DNA of 64,000 nucleotides from Hymenopellis radicata. Lineage: Eukaryota; Basidiomycota; Agaricomycetes; Agaricales; Physalacriaceae. A program made the position numbers and the translations under genes. A model generated the notes under the pieces. It was given only the letters and a program-made list of their open reading frames with translations, was not told where the DNA came from and made no database searches. Below are positions 47,657-58,910 of the stretch, piece by piece; within the stretch, counting starts at the first letter, position 1, and each line of letters opens with the position of its first letter. The stretch is taken from assembly GCA_015501595.1 (NCBI GenBank), contig JADNRX010000279.1, positions 1 to 64,000 on the forward strand. The letters run 5' to 3'.

Positions 47657-48870
47657 ATGTCGTTCTCATTTGGCTCATTTTTAGGGACAGTCTACCCTCC
47701 CGACCACCCGGACTCTGACGCTCGAGGATCCGCCTACCTCGACTCCATTGTATTCCCTATGGCGGAAACTTCGTCCACGACGGATGACCACGTCAACATT
47801 ACACTTGAGCCTCCGGAAGACCCCCCATTGAAGACAATACACACGTACTAGGCCCGGACTCCGACTTGAGTGTTTGTGAGTGCCTCGGTGGTCGCTTTCC
47901 TTAAAGACTCGCTTATTATTGTCATACAGATGATTGGTCGAGCGACTATTCGCCAGGCAGCAGCCCGGCACCATCGTCTAACGGGAGCTGTGCGTGCCTC
48001 GTACCTTGACTCTTCATTGGCATTGATAGCGTTTTTCTAGCCTTTGAGGATACCTATCCCGATGTCCTTGCGTCCTCGTCGATGAACCATACTACTGTCT
48101 TGCCTGATCACCGCGCTTTGACCTCTTATCTTACGCCGTCTCATGATCCATACCGACCGTTTCAGGCAATGTCGTTTTCAACGCACGTCCCGCCACCTTC
48201 CTTGTCGCCTAGCACCACGGGTTCACCACGGCCCCTAGATTCCGCGCAGAATTCGCGCAGTCCTCAAGCTGTCTCAAGTCCGATGCTGTCAGCTTTTCTG
48301 TTGATAATGGTCAACAAAATGGTTACTGTTATGACACTGACATATCCCTCATTGTTAACATGCCGGTGGGAAATCTTTTTGGGGACGGGCTTGACTACCT
48401 ACCGGCGTTGGAATCTCAAGGTAGCTTCTCCGATGCCATGATGCACGTTAACTAACCCGTCCGCATGATCGTCAGCCACCGTTGTGCAGAATTCGTCCTC
48501 GTCCGGCCTCGCCTGTGCAAGCAGCAGTAAAGAAGTCGTAAATACGACGCGTCGCAAGGTGAAGCGCGGACGTAACAAAGAGGCCATCATCGCGGCGCGG
48601 CGAAAAAGGGACGCCAATTATACTTGCAAGGAGTGCGGGAAGGCTTTTACCTGCGCGGCGCGTTTGAAGGTGAGTTCAAGTTCTTTCTGTCGTTTTGTCT
48701 GCGGCGGTGATTTCAGCTGTGATCTAGATCATCATAATAGCGACCACCTGCATCTCGTCATCCCTTGTGACGCCTGTTCGAATTCGTACAGTCATGGAAC
48801 CTCTCTCCAGCGACATTGGCGTGAAAAACATCCTGAACTTGTCTTCCACGCCAGTTCCTCCAATTTTTGA
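47657..48870 (+). pseudogene. C2H2 zinc-finger protein C, two frame breaks
   Basis: The structure follows gene B. The first exon begins MSFSFGSFLGTVYPPD. A short second exon encodes DWSSDYSPGSSPAPSS, then comes a Ser/Pro body, TTRRKVKRGRNKEAIIAARRKR, and fingers CKECGKAFTCAARLK...H and CDACSNSYSHGTSLQRHWREKH. Exon 1 stays in its natural frame only if one base is added at the six-C run 47821-47826 (then EDNTHVLGPDSDLSV follows). A second one-base loss lies between about 48200 and 48290, after which DNGQQNGYCYDTDISLIV continues to the fingers. Splice phases agree on both sides of the breaks. It is either a young pseudogene or an assembly with homopolymer errors. Confidence 0.6.
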
Positions 48871-50150
48871 ATACCAGGAAGCCTACCAGTGTACGAAGTC
48901 CGGTTCTCTGAGGTACCGGTACGTACAACCAACTTTGGGCGCCTTCATGAGTATCACCCAAATGATGCGTTTACTTTACGCTACCATCAACTATTAGATT
49001 ATCCGGGTCGCTTTAAGTATTATAACATACATACTTTACTATCTGTGGTTCTACATTACACCTCCGAATAATGTTTCCAACACCAATTTGAATTCGCCTC
49101 CTTTGACATAGACGGCCGCGCATCGTCAGGAATGCAAAAGTCCTTCCAAGATATTCAGCGGCGGATGGACGGCCGCCTTTCCTTTCAAGCGATCACGATC
49201 AATGTCAAGTCACACAAACGCGCTTTCTTCTTCGCTCACACCAGGCTCACACTGGCAATCGCTTCGCGGAATGAAGCCGCGAGACACAAACGGGAATGAC
49301 ACTCGCCGCGCTCCAACTTGCACCTCATTTTTCGACCACCTGAATGCCACACGGGTCTGATTAGGTTGGCATTGAAGTCAGGTCGCAGCTGTGAGCTTGT
49401 TATGAGAACCCGCTTTTGCTGTTTGTTCCTTGGCGATGGGACCCTCTAAGCCCACTTATTGCGATGCTCTGAGCGCCATTTTATTCGGCCCCCCTTGCAC
49501 ACATTGGCCATCAAATCCGATTGGCTTACCTTTTGTTTGTCGAAGATTAGGAAGGACCTGAGTGAATTACAGCAGCTGAAATGCAGTACGTGAAAGATTG
49601 ATCTATGTATAACACTTTTCAGGTCCGAGCAGTCCAGCATTGTCGGTGTGTGGCGACAAATCTACCCAAATTCGAGGAAGTCCTGCACTTCTTCCTGGCA
49701 GTACTCCGCACAACGCCTGCATCAGAATCTATTCCCCCACCTGTACCGCGCGTTCTCAACATGCTTCTCACTTCAGCCCTAGTAATCTTCTATCACACGT
49801 CTCTTGACTCACGGAATCGACATCATCCAGCATGCTTTGAACCTGAAGTTTCCGGACGCCTATCCATGTGCAAGACTCGCTTTCTCGTGGTGGCGCTGTC
49901 TCGTACTAGCCGCCAAGGTCCTGAAGCGCTTCACTTCTGTGGCGAGGCCATCTATTTTTACTTCTATCCGACTTACGGTCGTCGAAGAAGTATTCAACTG
50001 AAACGAGGCTTGTTATGTCTATCCTGCATCTGATGCCAGTGTTCACCGCATCAATATGAAGAGCATAGTAAGTAATAACACTCGTCTGCTGATGCGGCTC
50101 CTGACTGACGCTGACGCTGGCATATTTCCAGCACCATCGCCCGCTTTTTC
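48871..50150. other. Stretch without a supported gene
   Basis: Only short frames; none carries a recognised motif. Confidence 0.4.
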
Positions 50151-50830
50151 TGTGCAAGAGGCTCCACCGGCGTAAAGCGTCCGACTGGGTCGTCCTATTC
50201 CTGCCATACCCAGCTACATGTCGTTTGGATTTTTACCAGTTTCAAATGCTCGAAGTGCTCATTTTCAAGATCAACCTCCGGCGTCTCGGCAGTTTGAAAC
50301 GCCGGTAGATGACCGGTGTCGTTTGTTCATTTTCAACCACGCTATCAAGGACTTACCCCTCCTCTCCATCCGCTTGGACCGTCCGACACGCCTCGGCGTC
50401 ATAAGGGTATCTAATTCAACGGTATTTAAGTGTCACTCTTGCGCCCTTACTAGTAGTGCGACGGTAGGCGATCTCCAGTGCGGTTCTGATTTCACTGATC
50501 ATGAGCACTCAGATCTCACTGCCTTCCGGTTCTGCCGTTGCTAAAGGCGAATATCTGCATTCAGTTACTCTAACTCGAAAACTGCTGTTACGGGTCGCAC
50601 TGTCTCTCTTTCGTGCTTTCAGTCTGTACAAAGGGTTACAGCGCCACGCTCCGTGCCCATGCCCGACGGTACTCAGAAATCAGCGTGCCAACCACCATGT
50701 CATTCTGCTTAGTAATGCTGCGCAGACTTTCATCGCCTCGAACGAACTGAGTACTGCAGGGCTGCTCAGGTTGATGGATTGCTGTCGTCCAAGTTTATCA
50801 TCCGTTCTTGATATGCGGAGAGATGCTTAG
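50150..50830 (+). pseudogene. Possible relic of a C2H2 paralogue
   Basis: Fragments in different frames recall the local family: a Pro/Ser-rich LPVSNARSAHFQDQPPASRQ, then FKCHSCAL...QCGSDFTDHEHS resembling a first finger, and YKGLQRHAPCPC resembling the end of a second finger. Frames are broken and no gene model joins them. It is placed here because it lies between two intact members of the tandem family. Confidence 0.25.
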
Positions 50831-51029
50831 CACTGATACCCTACAGCCAGAGCGTCTTTCGGATATAAATTGGCCATGTACCCAATGTCGCGGGCAAGCT
50901 CATCATACCTAGTCCTTTCTCCCGTTTTACTCCTTCTCTCCTGCTCAAATTCCCTCCACTCCCCTTTTCTGTCTCAGTCCCGAATCTGTTGCTCCCTAAT
51001 TCCAAGCCTGATTGCATCCTTGTTTGCGG

Positions 51030-52316
51030 ATGGCCTTGGACCCGATGAGCACTCTCTCGTCCAGCTACTCCGAAGGCGTTCTGCAAGAGTTTGACGGTGT
51101 CGACATCTTCATTGATTGTGCAGATGTTTCTGACGCCGGGAATTCTGGAAGTGGGAGTACGAACAGACGACTGCTACGGGATCCTCCATTCAAGTATACC
51201 CGCTATGGACAGTTCCTCGACTCAAACCTTCAAGGACATCCGCCAGATGACCATCATTCATCAAAGTTCAACTTGAAGAATGATTCAGCATGGTCTAATG
51301 CCGTATCAGACACTGACAGCTGCAGCAAGTATTCTGGGTCTTCGTATCATCCGTCGATGGGATCTAGTTTAAGTTACTGTCAGTGTTTCGCTCCGATTAG
51401 GTTATACACTCATCATGCTATGATAGATGACAGCTCGGGTTCACCATCTCCTCTTATATCATATGACCATTCGCTGGACGGTGGACGGCTGTATCCCGTT
51501 TCTTCAAGCTTTTCGCAGGCGGGTCTGGCGGCTCCCGAATTGTTAGAGGCGTCCCACGCACCGCTTTCCCGCCACCCCAATTTACTTTATGCCCCACTCG
51601 TTGACGTTTTCGGAGACATGGGTTTCAGCAACGATGTCGTTCCTCCTCCAGTGCTGCCCGAGGTAGTTGGGAATTTACTTCTAACGTCTACATGCGATTC
51701 GGAGGTTTCCAATCTACAATCGGCTTCGCATTCATTCGCGCCCCAAGTCTCTCACAGCTCTGACGCCCTAGGCCCTCGAAGCCAGGCCCCTTCTAATGGC
51801 TTCAGAATCTTTCCTCTGGAAGATCATGCTTCTCAATCCTCTCCGTCGCGCCTCCCTGTCAATGATCCCCGACATGTCACTTTCGGTCTCAGGCCATCTG
51901 CTTTCGGAATGATCGCGTCCGCGCAGGACCCGCAGAATCTGCCACAGCCGTCTTTTGTTGGCGTTGCCATCGACAACTCAATCAAGCAATCAAAGGACGT
52001 CCACTGGCGTGCTCCTCCTTACGTTCGACGCCGCGGGCGTAACAAATCATCAGTTGTAGAGGCTAGACGACGCAAACCTGCCTCGTACTCCTGCCCTGAC
52101 TGTGGTCCCGGATTTGACTACACTAATCAGGCGGGCTTGAACAGTAAATGTCTTGCCCCTTGTGCCAGCGATACGTTTGACACTGAATTTACAGATCATA
52201 TCATGAGCGTTCATGAAGGTAGGGTGTTCCGTTGTGTGCGTTGTGGGAAGCCTTACCTGCACAAGAGCTCTCTGGATCGGCACTTACGGAGAAAGAACTC
52301 GGCGTGTACCATTTGA
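51030..52316 (+). CDS. C2H2 zinc-finger protein D
   Basis: Two exons (51030-52143, 52195-52316) give 1,236 bases, 411 residues, if no further introns occur. The N-terminus MALDPMSTLSSSYSEG leads to a long Ser/Pro/His-rich region. Then VRRRGRNKSSVVEARRRK precedes two fingers, CPDCGPGFDYTNQAGLNNHIMSVH (His half after the intron) and CVRCGKPYLHKSSLDRHLRRKN. The second finger lacks the usual final His spacing. An earlier in-frame ATG exists at 51012. The upstream region has a weak ATAAAT element near 50865. Confidence 0.78.
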   Translation: MALDPMSTLSSSYSEGVLQEFDGVDIFIDCADVSDAGNSGSGSTNRRLLRDPPFKYTRYGQFLDSNLQGHPPDDHHSSKFNLKNDSAWSNAVSDTDSCSKYSGSSYHPSMGSSLSYCQCFAPIRLYTHHAMIDDSSGSPSPLISYDHSLDGGRLYPVSSSFSQAGLAAPELLEASHAPLSRHPNLLYAPLVDVFGDMGFSNDVVPPPVLPEVVGNLLLTSTCDSEVSNLQSASHSFAPQVSHSSDALGPRSQAPSNGFRIFPLEDHASQSSPSRLPVNDPRHVTFGLRPSAFGMIASAQDPQNLPQPSFVGVAIDNSIKQSKDVHWRAPPYVRRRGRNKSSVVEARRRKPASYSCPDCGPGFDYTNQAGLNSKCLAPCASDTFDTEFTDHIMSVHEGRVFRCVRCGKPYLHKSSLDRHLRRKNSACTI

Positions 52317-53146
52317 ACAGAGCTTGAAAACTACTTGATATGCTCGATTCCTGCTGGAAGTCATACACTTATGTCTTAGTATTAGCACTAGTGTATCCCT
52401 GCTAGTGGGTAGCCTCGTATATCGTATTGTAATTCCTTTCGTTCATAACTATCCGTCCATAAAGCTAAGCGCCGTGCTGGTGCTGGTCGTCTTGGCTTGA
52501 CGCCGGGCCTGAGCTGGCCTGCGTACTAATACCTGCTTTAGAACTGAACCGATTGCCGATCCGAGAGCCACGCACATTCCTCTCTAGATCTCAGGCCTCA
52601 GGGCTCACCGTAAGAAGCCGCAAATGCTAACAGCCACCACATTGATCTCAAAGCGCGTGCAGATGCCACTATCGCGGCCTCGCTTGAATTAGCGCGTTGA
52701 ATTAGATCCATGAGTCCCGATACGCTTCGGAACTGCCATCTATGGAACAAGGATATCACTTCCCCTTATATTCCAAAGGTGGACACACAAGCTCACGCGT
52801 GCCACGTCGAACTTCGGTTCTTAGCCAGCTGATGGCGTCGAGTATCGAGACACATGCTCGACATACGGCATACCGCCAATCCGGCCCTCACGCATCTGCA
52901 TACTTTCTCACCCTTGGTTTCTCCCGCTTTCTTGGTTTGTCGTCCCCCTGGTGCCATGGATTTATGCTCGTTCGCCCCAAAATCTCCAGGACCAGGAGGG
53001 GAAGGGCGTCTAATGTCATCAGTTGAAACTCGCCGTACCCCACCTCCCACTGCCACGTGTCTTAATAGCAATCAGATTATCTCGCCGGCGCCCCTCCAAG
53101 GACGTATATAGTCTCTGGTCCATATCCACTCTCCATCGGTCCCGGA
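52317..53146. other. Intergenic stretch
   Basis: No gene supported. It contains the 3' flank of gene D and the promoter of gene E, with a weak TATATAG at about 53105. Confidence 0.45.
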
Positions 53147-54319
53147 ATGGACTCCTCTCACTCCACGTCTTTTGTAGACATGGATTGGCCAGAAATTGTA
53201 CGGTTGAACGTGTATGTTCCCTTGTAAACACGCCTGGCACCTCTCGCTCAAGTCAAATGCTCAGATACCCGGTGGCCTCTGAAGGCGTCCTGGACCAAGA
53301 TCCCGAACTGCCTTTACAACTGCCCAGCTTCTTCTCGGTAATTTTTGTTCGACAGGCACAGTCTGGCAGTGTCAGCTCATCAGTTCTTCTTAGGGCGACT
53401 ACGTATGGAGTCCTAGGATCCCATCTTCCGAAGGTAACTCATCGTCCTAGCCGCATTTCTATTTGACTAATGGCGGCTAACAGATGACGGATTCGCGTCG
53501 CCCTGGTTGTCGCTACGGCAAACGCAGCTGCATGATGGTGGGCGCACTATTCACATTCTTTGCTTTCCTACGTTGAGACGTCCATTTATCATCTGTAGCG
53601 GAAGATAGCCCATATGCTTCCCCACTCCGGCTCCCGATAACGGTGCCTGACGCCCCAGTGGAATCTTCCCATCCTAACGTGGCCCAGGAAAGCCCATCTT
53701 CAATTTATTGCACGCAGCTCGCCGAACTATCACTATCCCCACTTCCAAGGCCTTTCTCGCTTCCCCCGACTCCATCGACCTCCAATGGATTTCCTCAGTT
53801 GTCGAACTACCCCTCGCCTGCGTCAAGCACACCGGGTCTTACTCCTTCCACCTTCCTCACCTCATACTCCAGTCCAAGCGCGCACTCTCCACCAGTGGTC
53901 CGCCACGAAGAGTTGTCCGCGGACTTATCAGACTCATCTCCCAAAGTATTGACACCCCCTCTCGCACTGACGTCGCACCGGAAGAAAAGAGGACGAAATG
54001 ACGCTGCTGTCCAGAGACAACGCAAGGGCAGCAGCGTTGCCAACTTCATATGCGATGTATGTGGCGTTGATTTTACGACGAAGGGGGCATTGGGCAGTGA
54101 GTGACAGTGCTTCAGATCTCTCCAAAATCTAATCTTATTACAGTCCACGTTACAACAAAGCACGGCGCCGAGGAATATATCGTTTATTGCGAGCATCCCT
54201 CATGTGGCCGATCTTACCGGGATAAGTCCTCCCTAGATCGCCACCAGAAGTCACAAGGTCACGGACAACCGAAGACTCACAAGAGGCGTCGGTTACGCTC
54301 GGAGCCCACACCAGAGTAA
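53147..54319 (+). CDS. C2H2 zinc-finger protein E
   Basis: Starts MDSSHSTSFVDMDWPEIVRLNV (exon 53147-53211), then short exons encoding YPVASEGVLDQDPELPLQLP, GDYVWSPRIPSSEG and DDGFASPWLSLRQTQLHD. A Ser/Pro-rich exon ends in SHRKKRGRNDAAVQRQRKG and finger 1 (CDVCGVDFTTKGALG), and the last exon has HVTTKH plus CEHPSCGRSYRDKSSLDRHQKSQGH and a basic tail (KTHKRRRLRSE). The DDGF exon is shared with gene B. It is an intact-looking member of the local family and a presumed transcription factor. Confidence 0.78.
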
Positions 54320-54822
54320 AGTACCCCCGCTCATCATCGCCTTTCATCTTCAATTGATCTCGGTCGTTTTGTTATCATTGCTGCATATCGCTGTCACGTT
54401 TTGCTTTGCTTTCTTGTATCATCTTTTATATCCTCATTTAATGCCATGCGCAGGTCGTCTTGGTTGTCGTACATACTGCAGTTCACTTTTTCATGTATCA
54501 TATCACCGCACGGACCAGTCATTCTCACTTGGCATTGCATTTTCAAGGGACAGTTTATACATTTCTACAATTTGTATCATATCACGTTAACGCGACCCAA
54601 CTCTCAGAATACAAAACGTTTTTTCGTCAGCCAAGGGAAGAATCAGAACCCGGCCCGGAAGATAGAGTCGGAGTTTCAACATCATCCCGGGCCTCTGTCG
54701 ATCCCCATCATATCTGGCAGATCCTACTGCGTTGGGAAACCCACCACGCCACACTTCTAGTTTCCGCTTTCAGCACTTTATTTTCTTCTGTTTCAGATGG
54801 TCGCGGTCTGCCTGGACGCCGA

Positions 54823-55050
54823 TCAGTCGCTTTGATTCTGACACCGGTTCGAACTCACTTGCTTCTTGTACCAGTCTTCCACTTGCAGAGTCGTTTTGTC
54901 CGCGCTGATTGTAACAATGTACGCTTGATGTTTTGCTTGGTATAAACTTCTCCCAAACTTGTCGCCCGAGTCCAGATGGATTTGTACTAGGTTCCTTGAT
55001 GCAATGAGGCTTGTAACGGCATCGGAGGCGATAGGCTTCCCGCTTAGCAC
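54823..55050 (-). CDS. Small unrecognised open frame, duplicated at 58.4 kb
   Basis: The minus frame reads LSGKPIASDAVTSLIASRN, then DSGDKFGRSLYQAKHQAYIVTIS and ADKTTLQVEDWYKKQ. A frameshifted but alignable copy lies at about 58424-58660 upstream of the next zinc-finger gene. I recognise no domain. Conservation in two places suggests that it once encoded protein. Confidence 0.35.
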   Translation of the reverse strand: MLSGKPIASDAVTSLIASRNLVQIHLDSGDKFGRSLYQAKHQAYIVTISADKTTLQVEDWYKKQVSSNRCQNQSD

Positions 55051-55413
55051 CTGGCCAACTTGCTCTCAGCACTGATCATCATAAAACACTTCCGGATCCC
55101 TCAACTCACCCGCCAGGATCGCGTTTGTCGCGTTTACGAGGTAAATGCGAATAGAAATATCTTTCACCCGGCGTGTATTTAAAGTTATAACAGCTTAACA
55201 GCTAATTAACAGCCTTTGGAACAAACTCTGGAATCGCTAGTATTATAAAGGCTCTGCACGTCAAAATGTTAGGCCAGTAGGGAACCTCACGCCCGCCCCA
55301 TTCCTCCTCTCCCTCATGACATGCCCTCCGTATCGTCCTCCAGATCATAACGCTGACGGCGGGAAAGCCAGGTTCCTTCGCCCGCGCGTCGCCTTACCTC
55401 TGACTCTACTGGC

Positions 55414-57446
55414 ATGGACGTCGATGAAGGCTATGCTCCTGTTGTTGACCCAGAGGAGCATGTTTTCTATCTCCAGAACGACGCCGGATTCATGCAGCTA
55501 TCTCCGTGCGTTATGTGTTGCCGGGTTTTGCTACGACGTACTGACCCTGGGTCGTCTATAGCGGTAGCGGTTATGTGTCGGGGACAGAGGGATCGATGAT
55601 GGGGGGGAGTGCTGTTTGGTCGCAGCGAAGAGTTTCCAACGGTACGTGAAGGCTAGTCTTCATGTGTAGTGCTCATCAAGTCCTATGTTCCAGAGTCTGA
55701 CAGTGCATGGAGTGGTAGCCTTGAGTCATTCGGTGTTACGTCGTCTACTGTTGACGAGGATCCTTGTGCGTCTACCTTGCCTTCACTGTTGCATCTTCTC
55801 ATTCAGACCGTTCAGTTGCAGCCTCAGACAACGAGGACGACGCAGTATCGCGTCAGCCGGCGTTCTCTGAACAGACATGGAATCAGTCGGACTTCCAGCA
55901 GGCGGCGCTCGACATTCCCTCCGACCCTTACTCCAACGCGTCTTCTCACTATTTCCTCCAGCCGCCTATGCATACTCAGGCGTACAGCTCGGATCGCCGG
56001 CATTCCGAATCCCACGTACCACAGCGTCCCCCGCGTCCCATCCTTCACCGTCAGAGTCCTTCTGATTCGCTCATAATCACGGATATGAAGAACTTGCATG
56101 TTGGTGAAGGATTCGAAGCCCAGTCGGCCATGGCGTCTCTGGCCTCTACGTCTTCCTCGTCGTACTCGCATTCAGGATATCCATCACCTTCCAATGACGA
56201 TTCCTCCGACCGACTCTCTATACCTATAGCCGATCGCACGGTTATGCGGCGCCACTCAGACTCGGCTGGTCAATGGTCTAGGCAAATCCCTGGCATGCTC
56301 CACCACCGCCACTCAGAGTCTGTCTTGGGGTCAAACACATACGATGCGGTGCCTGCTAACAGATGCCCTATTGTACGGGGAAACTCGAGTTCCTTGAGTA
56401 ATGCGCTCCAAGAGCCTGAGTACCGCGCGTCGATTTCCTCAGGCCCTCCTTCGAGCCATTGGTACGCTCCATCACATATGGCATCAGCGATGGCTCCCTC
56501 GACGGTTGATCCATCTTCGCTCGGAATGGCCCCTGATATTCACGGTCCTCCGTCGTCTCCTAGTGTTGCGTGGGATGCCGAAATGTATCCTCTAGCTCTC
56601 CCGAACCCGGGGAGCTTTGCTGCCGAAGTTAACAACTCGCAGCCCAATACCACAGGACATGGACATGGCACCCAGATGCAAGGACCTGAATCTGGGTACC
56701 AGTATTTTGACGTTCCGTCGACATATACCACTCAGGCTAATTCCATGGCGCCGTCAGGAACGCCAGAGCATTATAATCTCGTTGATGACAACGATCTGCA
56801 TCTGCATGTTGACACGCAGGACCTGGCGGGTTACCAGACTGTGACTGCACTGTCGTCCGCCCAAAGCTACGATGGGGTCTTCTTTCCGACGCCACAGGAC
56901 TCAGCGGAGTACAATGGTCTTGACAGCGATTTGGGCGACGCGAGTTTAGAGAGTCCGCCAATCTTATATGTTTGCGGACAACGTGTGCCCACGGACTCGG
57001 AATCTACGTCTGCGGCACCAACCATGCCAGTCCCTCACGTGGCGTCGCCTAGCTCCGAAACTGCTTTAGCAGGACCTGGCACTATGGTCCTTCGTATGGG
57101 CTGCAAGCAGACACGAGGCACACGGAAACACGACCCCCGGGCACAGCAGAAAATGCGCAAGGTTAACGGCCAGCCTCGCTATTTTTGCACCGAATGTTCA
57201 CCACACCGCGATTACACTATCAAGAGTGCTTTAGTTCGTAAGTTTCTTCTCTTGGATGTAATGAGCATTCGTTGAACCGGCTTCTCAGGTCATACGCGAG
57301 AAAAGCACGGTGGCGGACCTCCCCCAAGATGCCCGGTGTGTGGAAACGTTTATCGCGATCAGACATCCGTTCAACGACATTGGCGCAATCAACACGGTCC
57401 TAATCCTAAAGTGGGAAAGCCTCGTAAGAAGCTAAAGCAACGTTGA
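55414..57446 (+). CDS. C2H2 zinc-finger protein F
   Basis: Five exons (55414-55505, 55562-55641, 55694-55765, 55807-57237, 57289-57446) sum to 1,833 bases, 610 residues. The N-terminus MDVDEGYAPVVDPEEHVFYL is acidic. Exon 3 holds ESDSAWSGSLESFGVTSSTVDEDP. The large exon is Ser/Pro/His-rich with two RRHSDS/RHSES repeats. Fingers are CTECSPHRDYTIKSALVRHTREKH and CPVCGNVYRDQTSVQRHWRNQH, followed by a basic tail (GKPRKKLKQR). This is the longest and best preserved of the family and the intact partner of the broken copy at 58.9 kb. Confidence 0.85.
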
Positions 57447-58423
57447 TTCAGGAGGGACAAATTTCTCTCGGGTTTTAGATCTTATAATCAGTTACACATC
57501 GCCTTGATACCTTATACATTCAATACCCACGAGACATTTTTGTTCGCTGTACATACCCCAGCCTACAGTACGTAGGTACTTAACTCGTTTTAAAGGCTCT
57601 GCGACACTTGCACATTTGTATTTCTAGGCTCCTGTACAATGATGAACGGACGGGCTCGTTGCGCTGTCAACTTAAATGCAAAGGTCGGAAAGACTTTGCT
57701 TTAGCCAGCTTTCTGACAGTGTTAAAACATGTATAAAGCGCTATTCTTGAAAAATACTTTGCAGACTGTTAATTGAAGTGACTTACCTTCAGCTGGTGCT
57801 GATACCGGCAGCGGCGAAGAATTGGGGAAGTCCAAAACATGGAGAAGACACAGAAAGTGCCGATGTGTCCAAAGTTCACTTAGTAGACGTGGGTCGAAGA
57901 AAACTGTGGCAGGTGTATTCCCTAGAGAACATGCCGGAGCCTTGGTGTCAACACAATATGAGATGCCTGAGATTTAAGACGGCGAGCACATAGATATGTC
58001 ATAAATACTACAAAGCGAGTCAGAAGCGAATAACAAAGAACGAGGCGTACTTTTGAGACAAGTGTACGACGAGCGGCGGACCGTCGGGTGGAAGCCTCTT
58101 GGTGCACACTGCACTCCGTATCGCGTTTGAGGACAGCCGCAAGTTGCGCGTGCCCAACAGTCGGACGAAGACACCCATCAGCTGAGAACGACGCGAAAAG
58201 GTATCGGGTCAGTGAGAGATGGAGGTCAAAGGGAAACAGAGTGGGGGACGTCCATAGAGGTCACGCCCTACTTACGCGTTCGCGTTGTTTGGAGTTGTGT
58301 ATACACGATAATCCAAAAGAGGAAGCAAACCAGCGTGTATAAATAGAATTGTTCGCCCTTTCCCGCTTCATCGACACAAACAAAGCACTCCCGAACTACT
58401 CGTTCCTCGCACGAATTCGAGTG
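57447..58423. other. Intergenic stretch
   Basis: No gene supported. A TATAAATAG at about 58337 could serve a plus-strand transcript that I cannot identify. Confidence 0.4.
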
Positions 58424-58660
58424 CTACAGTACAATCATCGTGGCGTCATTGCAATTTGTTACATCAGCCTTCCTATGCACGTAGAGTGGTTTCCTCCGTG
58501 CTGATTGTAGCCATCTATGTCTGATGTCTCGCTTGGTCCCCGTCCACGAGATCAGTTCGCAAACTTGTTGATTCCGAAATTCAAGGGCCAGGCCTTTTGA
58601 TTGTAACGGCATGAGGGGCGATGGCATGCTGCCCATCAACTTACCACCCGCTCATTTTCC
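58424..58660 (-). pseudogene. Degenerate copy of the small frame at 54.8-55.05 kb
   Basis: In shifting frames the minus strand shows HAVTIKRPGP, TDLVDGDQARHQT and ATISTEETTLRA, which align with DAVTSL..., DSGDKFGRSLYQAKHQA and VTISADKTTLQV of the earlier copy. Confidence 0.4.
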
Positions 58661-58820
58661 GACTTTCTCTGCAGCGATGAGTTTGGAACGCTCCATATCC
58701 ACCCGTCCAGGCAGGCATGCTTGCGCCCTCAACCTTAGGTGAACATTCATTTGACTCGGCGTTGAGGCATATCAACGTTAACAGCTAAAGTTCACAGCTA
58801 GCAGCGCCTTCGCCTCGGGG

Positions 58821-58830
58821 TATAAAAGGG
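58821..58830 (+). promoter_or_regulatory. TATA box of C2H2 gene G
   Basis: TATAAAAGGG lies about 90 bases before the ATG at 58911. Confidence 0.55.
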
Positions 58831-58910
58831 CGCCAAGACACTGGGATCTTTAGGATTTCAACACCCTCCTTTCTTACCTCGACCTGTCGGGCGTCGTCTG
58901 ACTGTGCCGC

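Noticed and set aside
54840..54860. B-box-like GGTTCGAAC as part of a tRNA gene
   Set aside because: No A box or cloverleaf can be formed at the right distance, and the sequence is part of the duplicated minus-strand frame.
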